A stretch of 64,000 nt of DNA, from the NCBI RefSeq assembly GCF_001078595.1, contig NZ_LFTY01000002.1, forward strand, positions 2,723,773 through 2,787,772, read 5' to 3'. Below, one piece after another: positions 8,601 through 16,749 of this stretch (its first letter is position 1; each line of letters begins with the position of its first letter). The DNA comes from Candidatus Rhodobacter oscarellae. GTDB taxonomy: Bacteria; Pseudomonadota; Alphaproteobacteria; Rhodobacterales; Rhodobacteraceae. Position numbers and translations under genes: made by a program. Under the pieces are notes generated by a model. The model made no database searches and was not told where the DNA came from. It saw only the letters and a program-made list of their open reading frames with translations.

Positions 8601-10132
8601 GTGCGGGCGACGACTCGATCCTCGGCGGCAACGACGACGACACGATCACCGGCGGAGACGGCGCGGACACGGTTGACGGCGGCGACGGCGACAACCTGAT
8701 CGACACCTCGGGCAGCGCGCCACTGCTGGACGACAAGAATGGCGACGGGTTCGGCTTTGGGCCTTACGGTCCGCTGCCGGGTCTCATCGCAGACAGCAAC
8801 GAGAACGACGACCGCGACTTGGTCACCGCGGGCTCGGGCGATGACACGATCATCACCGGCGACGATGATGACACGATCATCGCGGGCTCCGGCGACAACG
8901 TGATCGACGCTGGCATCGACGATGACAGCATCACCTCGACCTTCGGCGATGACTTCATCGTTGGCGGCGAGGGCTCGGACACGATCTCGGCGGGTGCGGG
9001 CGACGACACCATCTATGGCGGGCTGGACCCGGCGGTGGTTCCGTTCGATGGCGCGGATATCCCGGATGACGGCAGCTTCCCCAATGGCGGCGACCCGGAC
9101 CCCGAGAACGGCCGCGACTACATCGAGGGCGGCGCCGGCAACGACCTGATCTACGGCCAGGACGATGACGACACCATCCTGGGTGGCGGCGGCGCCGACA
9201 CGATCTTTGGCGGCGTGGACGACGACAGCATCCTGGGCGGCAACTCGAAGGACGACATCTATGGCGGCCAGGGCGCCGACACGATGCGGGGCGAGAACGA
9301 CCGGGACGAGTTCTTCATCGACGAGCGCGAGCATGCCTTTGGCGACGTGGTCGACGGTGGCACCGGCGGCAACGACGTGGACACGCTGGACCTGCGCGGT
9401 CTGGGGCGCCTGCAGGTGGTCGGCGAGACAGTCGACGCGGATGGCGACTCGACATCGGGCACGGTGAACTTCCTGGCTGCCGACGGCAGCGTGGAGGGCT
9501 CGCTGGAGTTCACCGAGATCGAGCGCCTGATCATCTGCTTCACGCCTGGGGCGCGCATCGCGACCCCGCGCGGCGAGATCAGCGTCGAGGACCTGCATGT
9601 GGGCGACCGCGTGATCACCCGCGACGACGGCGTGCAGGCGATCAACTGGATCGGCTCCAAGAAGGTGACCGGGAAGGACCTGCTGGCGGATCCCAAGCTG
9701 CGGCCGGTGCTGATCAAGAAGGGCGCGCTGGGCAACAACCTGCCGGAGCGCGACATGATGGTCAGCCCGAACCACCGGATGCTGGTGGCTAACAGCCAGA
9801 CCCAGGTGCTCTTCGACGAGCGCGAGGTCCTGGTGGCGGCCAAGCACTTGGTCGGCCAGCCGGGCGTGCACCAGATCGACACGCTGGGGACGGAGTACAT
9901 CCACGTGATGTTCGACCGCCACCAGGTGATCCTGGGCGACGGCGCCTGGACGGAGAGCTTCCAGCCGGGCGACCACAGCCTGTCGGGCATCGACGCCGAC
10001 CAGCGCGACGAGATCTTCACGCTGTTCCCCGAGCTGCAGAGCCGCCAGGGCCGCCGCGCCTATGGCTCGGCGCGCCAGTCGCTGAAGGCGCATGAGGCCC
10101 GGATGCTGCGCCAGACGATGGCTGCGGAATAA
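5660..10132 (+). CDS. RTX-type calcium-binding surface/secreted protein with C-terminal Hint domain
   Basis: This 1490-aa acidic, Asp/Gly-rich protein has a modular layout. Residues 1 to about 215 form a LamG-like lectin/glucanase fold. Residues about 590-775 hold two tandem cadherin-like/VCBS Ig domains (each with the NDD...DVDGDTLE pattern). GGxGxD nonapeptide calcium-binding repeats occur near 270-285, 490-510 and as long arrays over about 790-1225. From Cys1293 (CFTPGARIATPRGE) to about 1440 it carries the Hint_2 domain, with the downstream SPNHRMLV motif. RTX proteins leave the cell through type I secretion and fold on binding calcium. No type I secretion genes are in the window. The Hint domain may self-process or anchor the protein, which is inference. 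Confidence 0.9.
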   Translation: MSNFDPNSVTGLVGLWDFINGNANADTGLADGIAQNGAFEGNAGASGDRAHFDGHGDRFDVIADDDDDDVFDNLDKGTIEVQFTQDSHIGSSPDTLVSRGEYEDAGDDGYFSISVLANGAVQVIHCNDNGDEEILTTSAGLVDPGDLINVKYSWDINSGVTLEVENLDDGSTASVNSSQTGLSMDIGDDDASFTFGARENDDDDYDRFFDGSIDYVAIYESGEPPVVDPNGVVDGEADGEVMELGYDDSNAPTDQGGDLITEDADVIFGNGGDDTISGAGGNDTIYGDSGTDGAPAREIFEWSEAAGFGNNVQTTGFSQDTGSTTITFDVESQSSGVDTQFETELQNTQDLDAGVGAQSSLESILNGNANSALYSWTSEEPIQNVEFRINDIDGDGRVVVRAYDEFGNEIPVTLSDAGSGLTLSGNTASSNDDDYTQDSAFEHSVLVTIAGPVASWTVEHQQDGGNNTGINVTDIAFDVNATFGEPGDDVITGGDGADEMYGEDGDDTFIVASGAEGDGDVITGGNGPDDSADNDTLDLRGAGQVTINASADGSDDGAQSGTVTFSDGSMLTFSQIETILTDPQNEAPTANDDTVNVDEDQSVTFNPTANDTDPDGDPLEVTSISDPANGTLTDNGDGTYTYEPDPNYNGPDSVTYTIQDPSGETSTATVTFNVAPVNDDPVANDDSGSTLQGTPVEVNLLGNDTDVDGDTLEIASVSVPASQGAVVDNGNGTVTFTPAVAFVGDAEITYTVSDGNGGSDTGTATVTVTDVIGPVDGLNSGEVMAPGYTDVEGDMIDGTDGDNDTIFGNGGDDTIDSGVGDDTVYGGAGDDVFVLADDAENIDNDVIIGGETDEDDGGDLLDASDFEDDLTVDITAPETGTITDGVDTTTFEEIEMIETGSGDDTVMGSTGDDYVQTNGGDDSVVGGDGNDTLLSGDGEDTLEGGDGDDSLVGGDEADTIMGGDGADTIDGGRGGDELDGGAGDDSILGGNDDDTITGGDGADTVDGGDGDNLIDTSGSAPLLDDKNGDGFGFGPYGPLPGLIADSNENDDRDLVTAGSGDDTIITGDDDDTIIAGSGDNVIDAGIDDDSITSTFGDDFIVGGEGSDTISAGAGDDTIYGGLDPAVVPFDGADIPDDGSFPNGGDPDPENGRDYIEGGAGNDLIYGQDDDDTILGGGGADTIFGGVDDDSILGGNSKDDIYGGQGADTMRGENDRDEFFIDEREHAFGDVVDGGTGGNDVDTLDLRGLGRLQVVGETVDADGDSTSGTVNFLAADGSVEGSLEFTEIERLIICFTPGARIATPRGEISVEDLHVGDRVITRDDGVQAINWIGSKKVTGKDLLADPKLRPVLIKKGALGNNLPERDMMVSPNHRMLVANSQTQVLFDEREVLVAAKHLVGQPGVHQIDTLGTEYIHVMFDRHQVILGDGAWTESFQPGDHSLSGIDADQRDEIFTLFPELQSRQGRRAYGSARQSLKAHEARMLRQTMAAE

Positions 10133-10163
10133 ACCTCCACATCCATTGATAAGAGTTCGCTAC

Positions 10164-10202
10164 AAGGCTCGTCCCCTTCGGGGGGCGGGCCTTAATTTTT
10201 TT
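10164..10202 (+). terminator. rho-independent terminator of the RTX gene
   Basis: A GC-rich stem (AAGGC.CG.CCCC paired with GGGG.CG.GCCTT around a TTCG loop) at 10164-10193 is followed by a T-tract at 10196-10202. It lies 31 bases after the RTX stop codon, in the correct orientation. Confidence 0.9.
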
Positions 10203-10312
10203 CCAATGTAAGCATTTGCGCGCACGGGTTCTGTAAACGCTTTGGCGCCAACCAGAATCCGCGAACCTAAAGCGCTTCTTGGAGTCAACTGACCAGTGCA
10301 ACTTAGCGGTTG

Positions 10313-10471
10313 ATGACAGTATCAATGGCGCTTGCGAGCTTCGCGCAGATGGTCGCGACGAACGCCATCAGCCAGGTCGGCGGGGACGTGGTGATCGACA
10401 CCGGCGCCGGCACGATCACGCTTGCGGGCGTGAATAACAGCGACCTGGATCAGGCCGACTTTATTTTCTAG
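10313..10471 (+). pseudogene. C-terminal remnant of a second RTX calcium-binding protein gene
   Basis: This 52-codon frame runs to a TAG at 10469-10471. Its end (GGDVVIDTGAGTITLAGVNN followed by SDLDQADFIF) is the classic closing segment of RTX calcium-binding proteins, where a final beta-roll is followed by LxxxDFxF. Upstream of about 10313 no further RTX repeats are visible, so this is a stump left by deletion or recombination, not a complete gene. Its position directly after the intact RTX gene suggests that a duplicated or exchanged 3' end once existed here. Confidence 0.7.
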
Positions 10472-10486
10472 GGACGATTACCGCTG

Positions 10487-10502
10487 TAGGCGCGCGCGCC
10501 TA
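10487..10502. other. 16-bp perfect palindrome
   Basis: TAGGCGCGCGCGCCTA is its own reverse complement. It lies 16 bases after the RTX remnant and about 80 bases before the amidase start. It has no T-tract, so it is either a weak terminator or an operator for the amidase gene. Confidence 0.5.
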
Positions 10503-10584
10503 ACCCCATGGCGCACGGTCCCAAATTCCCTATACTTCGCCCAAGCGGCCATGCGGCCACGCGGTCAATTGCAACGGGGTCGAC

Positions 10585-12057
10585 ATGGCGGATATCACCT
10601 TTCTTTCAGCTCAAGAGATGGCCCGGCAGGTGGCCCAGGGGCAGGTTTCCGCCGTAGACTTGCTCACCGCGCATTTCGACCAGGTTGACCGGGTGAACCC
10701 GCAGGTGAACGCCGTGATCTGGCAGGATCGCGGGCGCGCGATGGAGGAGGCCCGCGCCTGCGACGCCGAGCAGTCCCGGGGGAGCCTGCGCGGCCCCCTG
10801 CATGGCGTGCCGGTGACGGTGAAGGAGAGCTTTGACCTCACGGGCAGCCCGGCGACCTGGGGCGACCCCGCCTGGAAGGACGTCATCGCGACAACGGATG
10901 CCGATCTGGTTGCGCGCTACCGCGCCGCGGGTGCGGTGGTCTATGGCAAGACCAACGTGCCGCTGAACCTTGTGGAATGGCAGAGCTTTAACGACGTCTA
11001 TGGCTCCACGTCGAACCCCTGGGACCTGGCGCGCACGCCCGGCGGGTCCTCGGGCGGCTCTGGCGCGGCGCTGGCCGCGGGAATGAGCGCGCTGGAGCTG
11101 GGCAGCGATATCGGATCGTCGATCCGAAACCCGGCGCATTTCTGCGGGGTGTTCGGGCTGAAGCCGACCTGGGGGGCGCTGTCGATGCAGGGGCACAAGC
11201 GCCCCGGCTGGTACGGCGACACCGACATCGGCGCGGGCGGCCCCTTGGCACGCAGCGCGGGGGACTTGGCGCTGGCCTTTGACGTGCTGCTTGGGCCCTC
11301 TCGGTTTGAGGCTTCGCAGTTCCTGCCCGCGCATCCCGAGGACCCGCGCACGCGGCTCTCAGAGTTCCGCGTGGCCGTGAAACTGGGCGACCCCGCCAGC
11401 CCGGTGGACCAGCCCTATTTGGACGCGCTCGACGATTTCGCGCGCAAGATCGAGGCCGCGGGCGGCCCCGTGATCCGCGACCGCCTGCCAGAGATCGACA
11501 GCGAGGCGCATTTCACCACCTATCTGCGGCTGCTCGGCGCCGCGCTGTCGATGTCCGCCACCGATGAGGGCATCGCCGAGATGCGCGCGCGCATCGACGC
11601 CGAGGGCGACATCGAAAAGCGCGTCTTCGGACACCGCATCGAGGGCCAGGCCATCAGCCACCGCGAGTGGCTTGCCCTGGACAACGAGCGGCGCAAGGCG
11701 CGGCTGGCCTTTGACGCGTTCTTTGAGGACGTGGACATTCTGCTCGCGCCCGTGGCGGCCTCGGCGGCACCCCTCAAGGACGAGGTGGTGCCGCGCTACA
11801 AGCGCCGGATCGAGGTGAACGGCAGGCCGCAGCTGGAACCGCTAGAGCTGTTCTGGTCGGGCTATTCCGGCGTGGTCGGCCTGCCGAGCCTGGTCGGGCC
11901 AATGGGCCGCGTCGGGCACTTGCCCGTCGGCTACCAGGCCATAGCGGGCCACGGGCGGGATCGCACCGCCCTGGCCTTCGCCGCCGCGGCGGAGCGAGAG
12001 ATCGCGGACTTTAGCCCGCCGCCAATGGCATTCGCCGCTCCACCATCCGCGCCATGA
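10585..12057 (+). CDS. amidase, amidase-signature family
   Basis: This 490-aa hydrolase is predicted to cleave a carboxamide or acyl-amide bond in the cytoplasm. The Lys-cisSer-Ser triad is complete: K80 in VTVKESF, S155 in TPGGSSGGSG, and nucleophile S179 in SDIGSSIR. The spacing of 24 residues between the two serines is that of the family. GatA-type roles are unlikely because no gatB or gatC is near. It converges with the M20 amidohydrolase gene and their 3' ends overlap by 47 bases. Together with the second amidase at 18.4 kb it brackets a peptide-type ABC importer operon, suggesting use of imported amides or acylated amino acids. Confidence 0.88.
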   Translation: MADITFLSAQEMARQVAQGQVSAVDLLTAHFDQVDRVNPQVNAVIWQDRGRAMEEARACDAEQSRGSLRGPLHGVPVTVKESFDLTGSPATWGDPAWKDVIATTDADLVARYRAAGAVVYGKTNVPLNLVEWQSFNDVYGSTSNPWDLARTPGGSSGGSGAALAAGMSALELGSDIGSSIRNPAHFCGVFGLKPTWGALSMQGHKRPGWYGDTDIGAGGPLARSAGDLALAFDVLLGPSRFEASQFLPAHPEDPRTRLSEFRVAVKLGDPASPVDQPYLDALDDFARKIEAAGGPVIRDRLPEIDSEAHFTTYLRLLGAALSMSATDEGIAEMRARIDAEGDIEKRVFGHRIEGQAISHREWLALDNERRKARLAFDAFFEDVDILLAPVAASAAPLKDEVVPRYKRRIEVNGRPQLEPLELFWSGYSGVVGLPSLVGPMGRVGHLPVGYQAIAGHGRDRTALAFAAAAEREIADFSPPPMAFAAPPSAP

Positions 12058-13183
12058 TCGACGCGCCAACGGGCAGGATCTCGGGGTCCAGCACGAAGCC
12101 CGGATTGTGCAGCGGCACCGTGCCCGCATGCCCCACCGTGCAATAGGCCCCCGGCACCACCTGCAGCATGTCGGCGAAATCCTCGGACCCGGTGGCGGGC
12201 TCGCGCTGGTCGGTGACTTGCTCTGCGCCGACGACATCTGCGGCGGCCTCCAGATAGGCGTCCGACAGCCCTGGGTCGTTCTCTAGGACGTTGAAGACGT
12301 TGCGAAACTGGACGTTGACCTCTACGCCATGCGCCTTGGCCATGCCGTCGCAGATCTCCTGCATCCTGGTCTCGGTCAGCGCGTAGACCTCGTCCTTGAA
12401 GTAGCGGATCGTGCCGTTCAGCGAGGCGGTCTCGGGCACCACGTTATAGGCCGCGCCCGCATGGATCTGGGTCACCGAGATCACGCAGGCCTCCAGGGGT
12501 GCTACGTTGCGCGACAGGATCGTCTGGATCTGCCCCACAAGCGCCGAGGCCACCACAATGGGGTCGCGGGACTGGTGCGGCATCGCCGCGTGGCTTCCGC
12601 GGCCGGTGATCTCGATATCAAAGAATGCGGCCCCCGCCATCGCGGTGCCCTTGCAGATGCCGACCTTGCCGGGCTCGCCGCTGGGGAAGTTATGCATCCC
12701 GTAGACCTCGTCACAGGGGAAGCGCTCAAAGAGCCCGTCCGCCAGCATGCCGCGCGCGCCGCCCAGGCCCTCCTCTGCGGGCTGAAAGATCAGCACCGCG
12801 GTGCCGTCGAAGTCGCGGGTCTCGGCCAGGTGCTTGGCCGCGCCCAGAAGCATCGTGGTATGCGCGTCATGCCCGCAGGCGTGCATCACGCCCTCGTTCT
12901 GGGAGGCGTAGGGCAGGTTCGTCTGCTCGTCGATGGGCAGCGCGTCCATATCGGCGCGCAGGCCAACACGGCGGTTCCCGCCGCCTTTGCCCTTGATCAG
13001 CGCCACCACGCCGGTCTTGCCGATGCCTTCATGGATCTCATCCACGCCATAGCCGCGCAGCTTCTCGGCCACGACGCCCGCGGTGCGCGTCTCGGTGAAC
13101 CCGATCTCGGGATGGGCGTGTAGGTCCTTGAAGATCGCGGTCAGTTCTTCGCTCGAGTCCGCGATGATCGGTAGTGTGGGCAT
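12011..13183 (-). CDS. M20-family amidohydrolase (hippurate hydrolase / N-acyl amino acid hydrolase type)
   Basis: This 390-aa metallo-amidohydrolase is predicted to release an amino acid from an N-acyl or N-aroyl derivative. It has the metal-binding motif HACGHDAHTTMLLGAAKHL and the catalytic glutamate pair in FQPAEEGLGGARGM, as in HipO and IAA-amino-acid hydrolases. The ATG at 13183 follows a TAAGGAG ribosome-binding site. It is the last gene of the ABC importer operon (11-bp gap after the ATPase), so the imported substrate is probably an N-acyl amino acid or small peptide. Its 3' end overlaps the convergent amidase gene. Confidence 0.9.
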   Translation of the reverse strand: MPTLPIIADSSEELTAIFKDLHAHPEIGFTETRTAGVVAEKLRGYGVDEIHEGIGKTGVVALIKGKGGGNRRVGLRADMDALPIDEQTNLPYASQNEGVMHACGHDAHTTMLLGAAKHLAETRDFDGTAVLIFQPAEEGLGGARGMLADGLFERFPCDEVYGMHNFPSGEPGKVGICKGTAMAGAAFFDIEITGRGSHAAMPHQSRDPIVVASALVGQIQTILSRNVAPLEACVISVTQIHAGAAYNVVPETASLNGTIRYFKDEVYALTETRMQEICDGMAKAHGVEVNVQFRNVFNVLENDPGLSDAYLEAAADVVGAEQVTDQREPATGSEDFADMLQVVPGAYCTVGHAGTVPLHNPGFVLDPEILPVGASIMARMVERRMPLAAG

Positions 13184-13193
13184 TCGTTTCTCC

Positions 13194-14807
13194 TTAGGCT
13201 GCGCCGCCAAATTCAACGCCGGCCCCGGGCGCGGCATCGAGCAACAGGCGCGTGTAGTTGTGCTGCGGGGCGGAATAGACATCCCGTGTGGGGCCTTCCT
13301 CGACCACCACGCCGCTTTGCATCACCAGCAGGCGGTCGCAGATCTGCGCCGCGACCCGCAGGTCATGAGTGATAAAGAGCATCGCCAGGTCAAAGCGCTG
13401 GCGGATGTCATCGAGCAGTTCCAGGACCTGCGCCTGCACGGACACGTCCAGCGCCGAGACCGCCTCGTCCGCGATCAGCACGTCCGGTTCCACCGCCAAA
13501 GCGCGGGCGATGCAGATCCGCTGCCGCTGTCCGCCCGAGAATTGGTGCGGATAGCGGTCCAGCGCGTCGCCCGAGAGCCCCACCAGCTCCATCAGGTCGC
13601 GCGCCTTCGCCAGCGCGGCGTCCTTGGCCATGCCGAAATTCAGCGGCGCCTCGATCAGCGACAGCCCAATCGTGCGCCGCGGGTTCAGCGAGCGGTAGGG
13701 ATCCTGGAACACGATCTGCACCTTGCGGCGGTGGGGGCGCAGGCGCCCCTCGGGCAAGGTGGCAATCTCGGTGCCGTGCAGGCTTATCGAGCCCGCAGTG
13801 GGCGCAATCAGCCGCGCGATGCAACGGGCCACGGTGGACTTGCCGGAACCGCTCTCGCCCACGATCCCCAGCGTCTCGCCCTTGCGCACATGCAGGTTCA
13901 CATCCGAGGCCGCCAGCACCTCGCGCCCGCCGCCGAACCAGCCCTTGGAGCCGTAGCGCTTAACCAGGTTTGAGACGTCAATCGCGCGCTCGCCAGACAC
14001 CTCCGCCCGCGCGGGCGGGGTCATCGAGGGCACCGAGGCCATCAGCATCTGCGTGTAGGCCTCGCGCGGGGACAGCAGCACCTCGTCGCGGGTGCCCTGT
14101 TCCACCACGCGCCCGTTCTGCATCACCACGATGCGGTCGGCGATCTCGGCCACCACGCCGAAATCATGCGTAATGAACAGTACACCGGTCCCGCGCCGCT
14201 CCTGCATCTCCTTGATCAGCTTGAGGATCTGCGCCTGGGTGGTCACGTCAAGCGCGGTGGTGGGCTCATCCGCGATCAGCAGCGCCGGGTCCAGCACCAG
14301 GGCAATCGCGATCATGATCCGCTGCCGCTGCCCGCCAGAGAGCTGATGCGGGAAGGCGTCCACCATCTTCTCGGGGTCCGGCAGCTGCACCATGTCCATG
14401 ATCTCGATGGCCCGCGCGCGCCGCTCGGCGGCGCTGAGCCCGGTGTGGATCTCGAGCATCTCGGCGATCTGATCGCCGACGCGCGTCACAGGGTTCAGCG
14501 CGGTCATCGGCTCTTGAAAGATCATCGCCATCTTGGTGCCGCGCAGGTCGCGCAAGCGCGACTTGGTGGCCGTCAGGGTGTTCTCGCCCGCCAGTAGGGT
14601 CTCGCCACCGGTGGGCCGTAGCGCGGGCGGCAGAAGCCCCATTACCGCCTGGGCGGTCACCGATTTGCCCGAGCCCGACTCACCGACAACGCAGACGATC
14701 TCGCCCGGCGCCACCGACAGCGTGATCCCCTCAATTGCGTTCGGACGGTCGCCATCCTTGGGCAGCGCCACCGTCAGGTCGTTCACCTCAAGCACGTTCT
14801 CGGTCAT
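13194..14807 (-). CDS. ABC transporter ATP-binding protein, fused DppD-DppF type
   Basis: This 537-aa protein contains two complete ABC ATPase modules of the peptide/nickel transporter type. The N-terminal half has Walker A GESGSGKSV and signature LSGGQRQR. The C-terminal half repeats GESGSGKST, FSGGQRQR and the Walker B LIADEAVSALD. Each half ends with the oligopeptide-transporter C-terminal extension. It energises import through the two permeases encoded directly upstream. The ATG at 14807 overlaps the preceding permease stop by one base, and a GTG three bases earlier is an alternative start. Fused ATPases of this kind are found in glutathione (GsiA) and many rhizobial/roseobacter peptide importers. 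Confidence 0.93.
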   Translation of the reverse strand: MTENVLEVNDLTVALPKDGDRPNAIEGITLSVAPGEIVCVVGESGSGKSVTAQAVMGLLPPALRPTGGETLLAGENTLTATKSRLRDLRGTKMAMIFQEPMTALNPVTRVGDQIAEMLEIHTGLSAAERRARAIEIMDMVQLPDPEKMVDAFPHQLSGGQRQRIMIAIALVLDPALLIADEPTTALDVTTQAQILKLIKEMQERRGTGVLFITHDFGVVAEIADRIVVMQNGRVVEQGTRDEVLLSPREAYTQMLMASVPSMTPPARAEVSGERAIDVSNLVKRYGSKGWFGGGREVLAASDVNLHVRKGETLGIVGESGSGKSTVARCIARLIAPTAGSISLHGTEIATLPEGRLRPHRRKVQIVFQDPYRSLNPRRTIGLSLIEAPLNFGMAKDAALAKARDLMELVGLSGDALDRYPHQFSGGQRQRICIARALAVEPDVLIADEAVSALDVSVQAQVLELLDDIRQRFDLAMLFITHDLRVAAQICDRLLVMQSGVVVEEGPTRDVYSAPQHNYTRLLLDAAPGAGVEFGGAA

Positions 14808-15715
14808 CACGCGCCCCGCTTGGCAAAGCGCGGGTCCAGCGTGTCGCGCAGCCCGTCGCCCAGCATGTTCACCGCCAAGACCGTGACCGCCAGGATCACG
14901 CCGGGGAAGAACACCTGATAAGGGTGCAGCTGGAAGTTCTCGCGCGCGATGCCCATGATGTTGCCCCAGGTGGGCACCTCGTCCGGCGGCACGCCAAGCC
15001 CGAGGAAAGACAGGATCGCCTCGATGATGATCGCCGAGGCGACGATGAACGTGCCCTGCACGATCAGGGGCGCCACGGTGTTGGGCAGCACATGCCGCAC
15101 CAGAAGCGTTGGCACGCGGGTGCCCGCGGTGATCGCGGCCTCGACATAGGGCTCCTCGCGGATCGACAGCACAATCGAGCGCACAAGCCGCACCACGCGC
15201 GGCACCTCCGGCACCACAATCGCGATGATCACCGACAGCATCCCCGCGTTGAACACCGAGACCACCGCGATGGCCAATAGGATCGCCGGGATCGCCATCA
15301 GCCCGTCCATGATCCGCATGATCACGCTATCGAGCAGGCGGAAATACCCCGCGATAAGGCCAATGAACATTCCCAGCGAGATCGAGATCGCCGCCACGGC
15401 GATCCCCACCACCAGCGAGATCCGCGCGCCATAGACCACCCGGCTATAGACGTCCCGGCCCAGATTGTCCGAGCCCATCCGATAGGTCACCGGGATCTTC
15501 ACCCGCCCCTCGTCGGTATAGACCTTCATCTCGCCCTCGAACCCCGGCGGCTTCAGCCGGGTGGAGGTCGAGTTCAGGTTCGGGTCAATCGTGCCCAGAA
15601 TCGGCGCGAAGACCGCCATCAGGCAGATCAGCCCCACCAACGTGCCTCCGATCACCACTGACGGGTGGCCCATGAGGCTGCGCAGCGTCCGCGCGAAGGG
15701 CGATTGCGCGCGCAT
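14807..15715 (-). CDS. ABC transporter permease, DppC type
   Basis: This 302-aa inner-membrane protein has the N-terminal OppC-type segment with one membrane helix (VVIGGTLVGLICLMAVFAP) and a periplasmic loop. The BPD_transp_1 domain follows, with the EAA-type motif EAAITAGTRVPTLLVRHVLP that contacts the ATPase. It pairs with the DppB-type permease, whose stop overlaps its start by one base (TGATG). It imports peptides or acyl-amide compounds delivered by the binding protein. Confidence 0.93.
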   Translation of the reverse strand: MRAQSPFARTLRSLMGHPSVVIGGTLVGLICLMAVFAPILGTIDPNLNSTSTRLKPPGFEGEMKVYTDEGRVKIPVTYRMGSDNLGRDVYSRVVYGARISLVVGIAVAAISISLGMFIGLIAGYFRLLDSVIMRIMDGLMAIPAILLAIAVVSVFNAGMLSVIIAIVVPEVPRVVRLVRSIVLSIREEPYVEAAITAGTRVPTLLVRHVLPNTVAPLIVQGTFIVASAIIIEAILSFLGLGVPPDEVPTWGNIMGIARENFQLHPYQVFFPGVILAVTVLAVNMLGDGLRDTLDPRFAKRGA

Positions 15716-16656
15716 CAGTAGCGGATCCTTGGATCAAGCACGGTGTAACTGAGGTCGATCACCAGGTTGATCAGCACGTAGATGAACGAGAACAGCAGCA
15801 CCACCGCCTGGATCGTGGGGAAGTCGCGGTTCAGCACCGCGTCCACCGTCAGAAGGCCCAAGCCGGGGATGTTGAACACGCTCTCTGTGACGACCACGCC
15901 GCCAATCAGGATCGCGAAGGCAAAGCCGATCACCGTCACAATCGGCACCGCGGCGTTCTTCAGCGCGTGGCGGATCAGCACGCGGGTCTCGGTCTGGCCC
16001 TTGGCGCGGGCGGTGCGGATGTAATCCTCGGACAGGACCTCCAGCACCGAGGTGCGGGTCATGCGCGCGATGAAGGCCACGAAGATGATCGAGAGCGCCA
16101 GCGCGGGCAGGATCAGATGGCTCAGCCAGCCGCCTACCCCATCGCCCAGCCGCTTGTAGCCCTGCACCGGGAACCAGCCCAATTCCAGCGAGAACACCCA
16201 GATCAGCCCGAACCCGATCACGAAGACCGGGATCGAGAAGCCCAGCACCGAGAACCCCATGACGATCCGGTCCAGCCAAGAGCCCTGCTTGTAGGCCGCG
16301 ATCACGCCCAGGGGCACGGCCACGGCGACGGTGAAGAGGATGGTGATAATGGACAGCGACAGCGTCGGCTCGATCCGCGCGGCGATCAGCTCGGCGACCT
16401 GCTTTTTGAAGAAAAAGCTCTCGCCCAGATCGCCCTGCGCGATATTGCCGATCCAGATGAAGAACTGCTTCAGCAGGGGCTCGTCCAGCCCCAGACCGAT
16501 GCGGATCTCGTCGATCTGCTCTTTGGTGGCGTAGTCGCCCGCGATCATCGCCGCTGGGTCACCGGGGGTGAGCCTGAGCAGCAGAAAGATGAACACGGCC
16601 ACGACAAGCATGACCGGGATGGTCGCAAGCAGCCGTTTCAAGAGATAGGAAAGCAT
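15715..16656 (-). CDS. ABC transporter permease, DppB type
   Basis: This 313-aa permease starts with the typical MLSYLLKRLLATIPVMLVVA helix and has the conserved LTPGDPAAMIAGD loop. The EAA-like cytoplasmic loop is SEDYIRTARAKGQTETRVLI. It forms the transmembrane channel with the DppC-type partner. A 93-bp gap with two hairpins separates it from the binding-protein gene upstream in the operon. Confidence 0.93.
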   Translation of the reverse strand: MLSYLLKRLLATIPVMLVVAVFIFLLLRLTPGDPAAMIAGDYATKEQIDEIRIGLGLDEPLLKQFFIWIGNIAQGDLGESFFFKKQVAELIAARIEPTLSLSIITILFTVAVAVPLGVIAAYKQGSWLDRIVMGFSVLGFSIPVFVIGFGLIWVFSLELGWFPVQGYKRLGDGVGGWLSHLILPALALSIIFVAFIARMTRTSVLEVLSEDYIRTARAKGQTETRVLIRHALKNAAVPIVTVIGFAFAILIGGVVVTESVFNIPGLGLLTVDAVLNRDFPTIQAVVLLFSFIYVLINLVIDLSYTVLDPRIRY

Positions 16657-16676
16657 CCACCTGCCCCGCTGGATGT

Positions 16677-16740
16677 GATGCGCGGCGCCCCCAGGGCCGC
16701 CCCGCTAAATTGGATGCGCGGCGACCCGAGGGCCGCCGCG
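16677..16740 (-). repeat. two direct copies of a 28-nt GC hairpin between binding-protein and permease genes
   Basis: Copies at 16677-16704 and 16713-16740 share the pattern GATGCGCGGCG.CCC.AGGGCCGCC.CG. In the minus-strand transcript each folds into a GC-rich hairpin just after the binding-protein stop codon. Intercistronic hairpins at this place often protect the binding-protein mRNA or attenuate read-through to the permeases. That role here is inferred from position. Confidence 0.65.
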
Positions 16741-16749
16741 ACGCTTGTC

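Noticed and set aside
8000-9300. CRISPR-like or satellite repeat array
   Set aside because: The periodicity comes from in-frame GGxGxD nonapeptide coding repeats of the RTX protein. There are no spacers of constant length.
6389-10093. 1234-codon open frame antisense to the RTX gene
   Set aside because: It mirrors the repetitive Asp/Gly-rich codons (GAC, GGC) of the RTX gene, which cannot form stop codons in that antisense frame. It shows no domain and has no ribosome-binding site.
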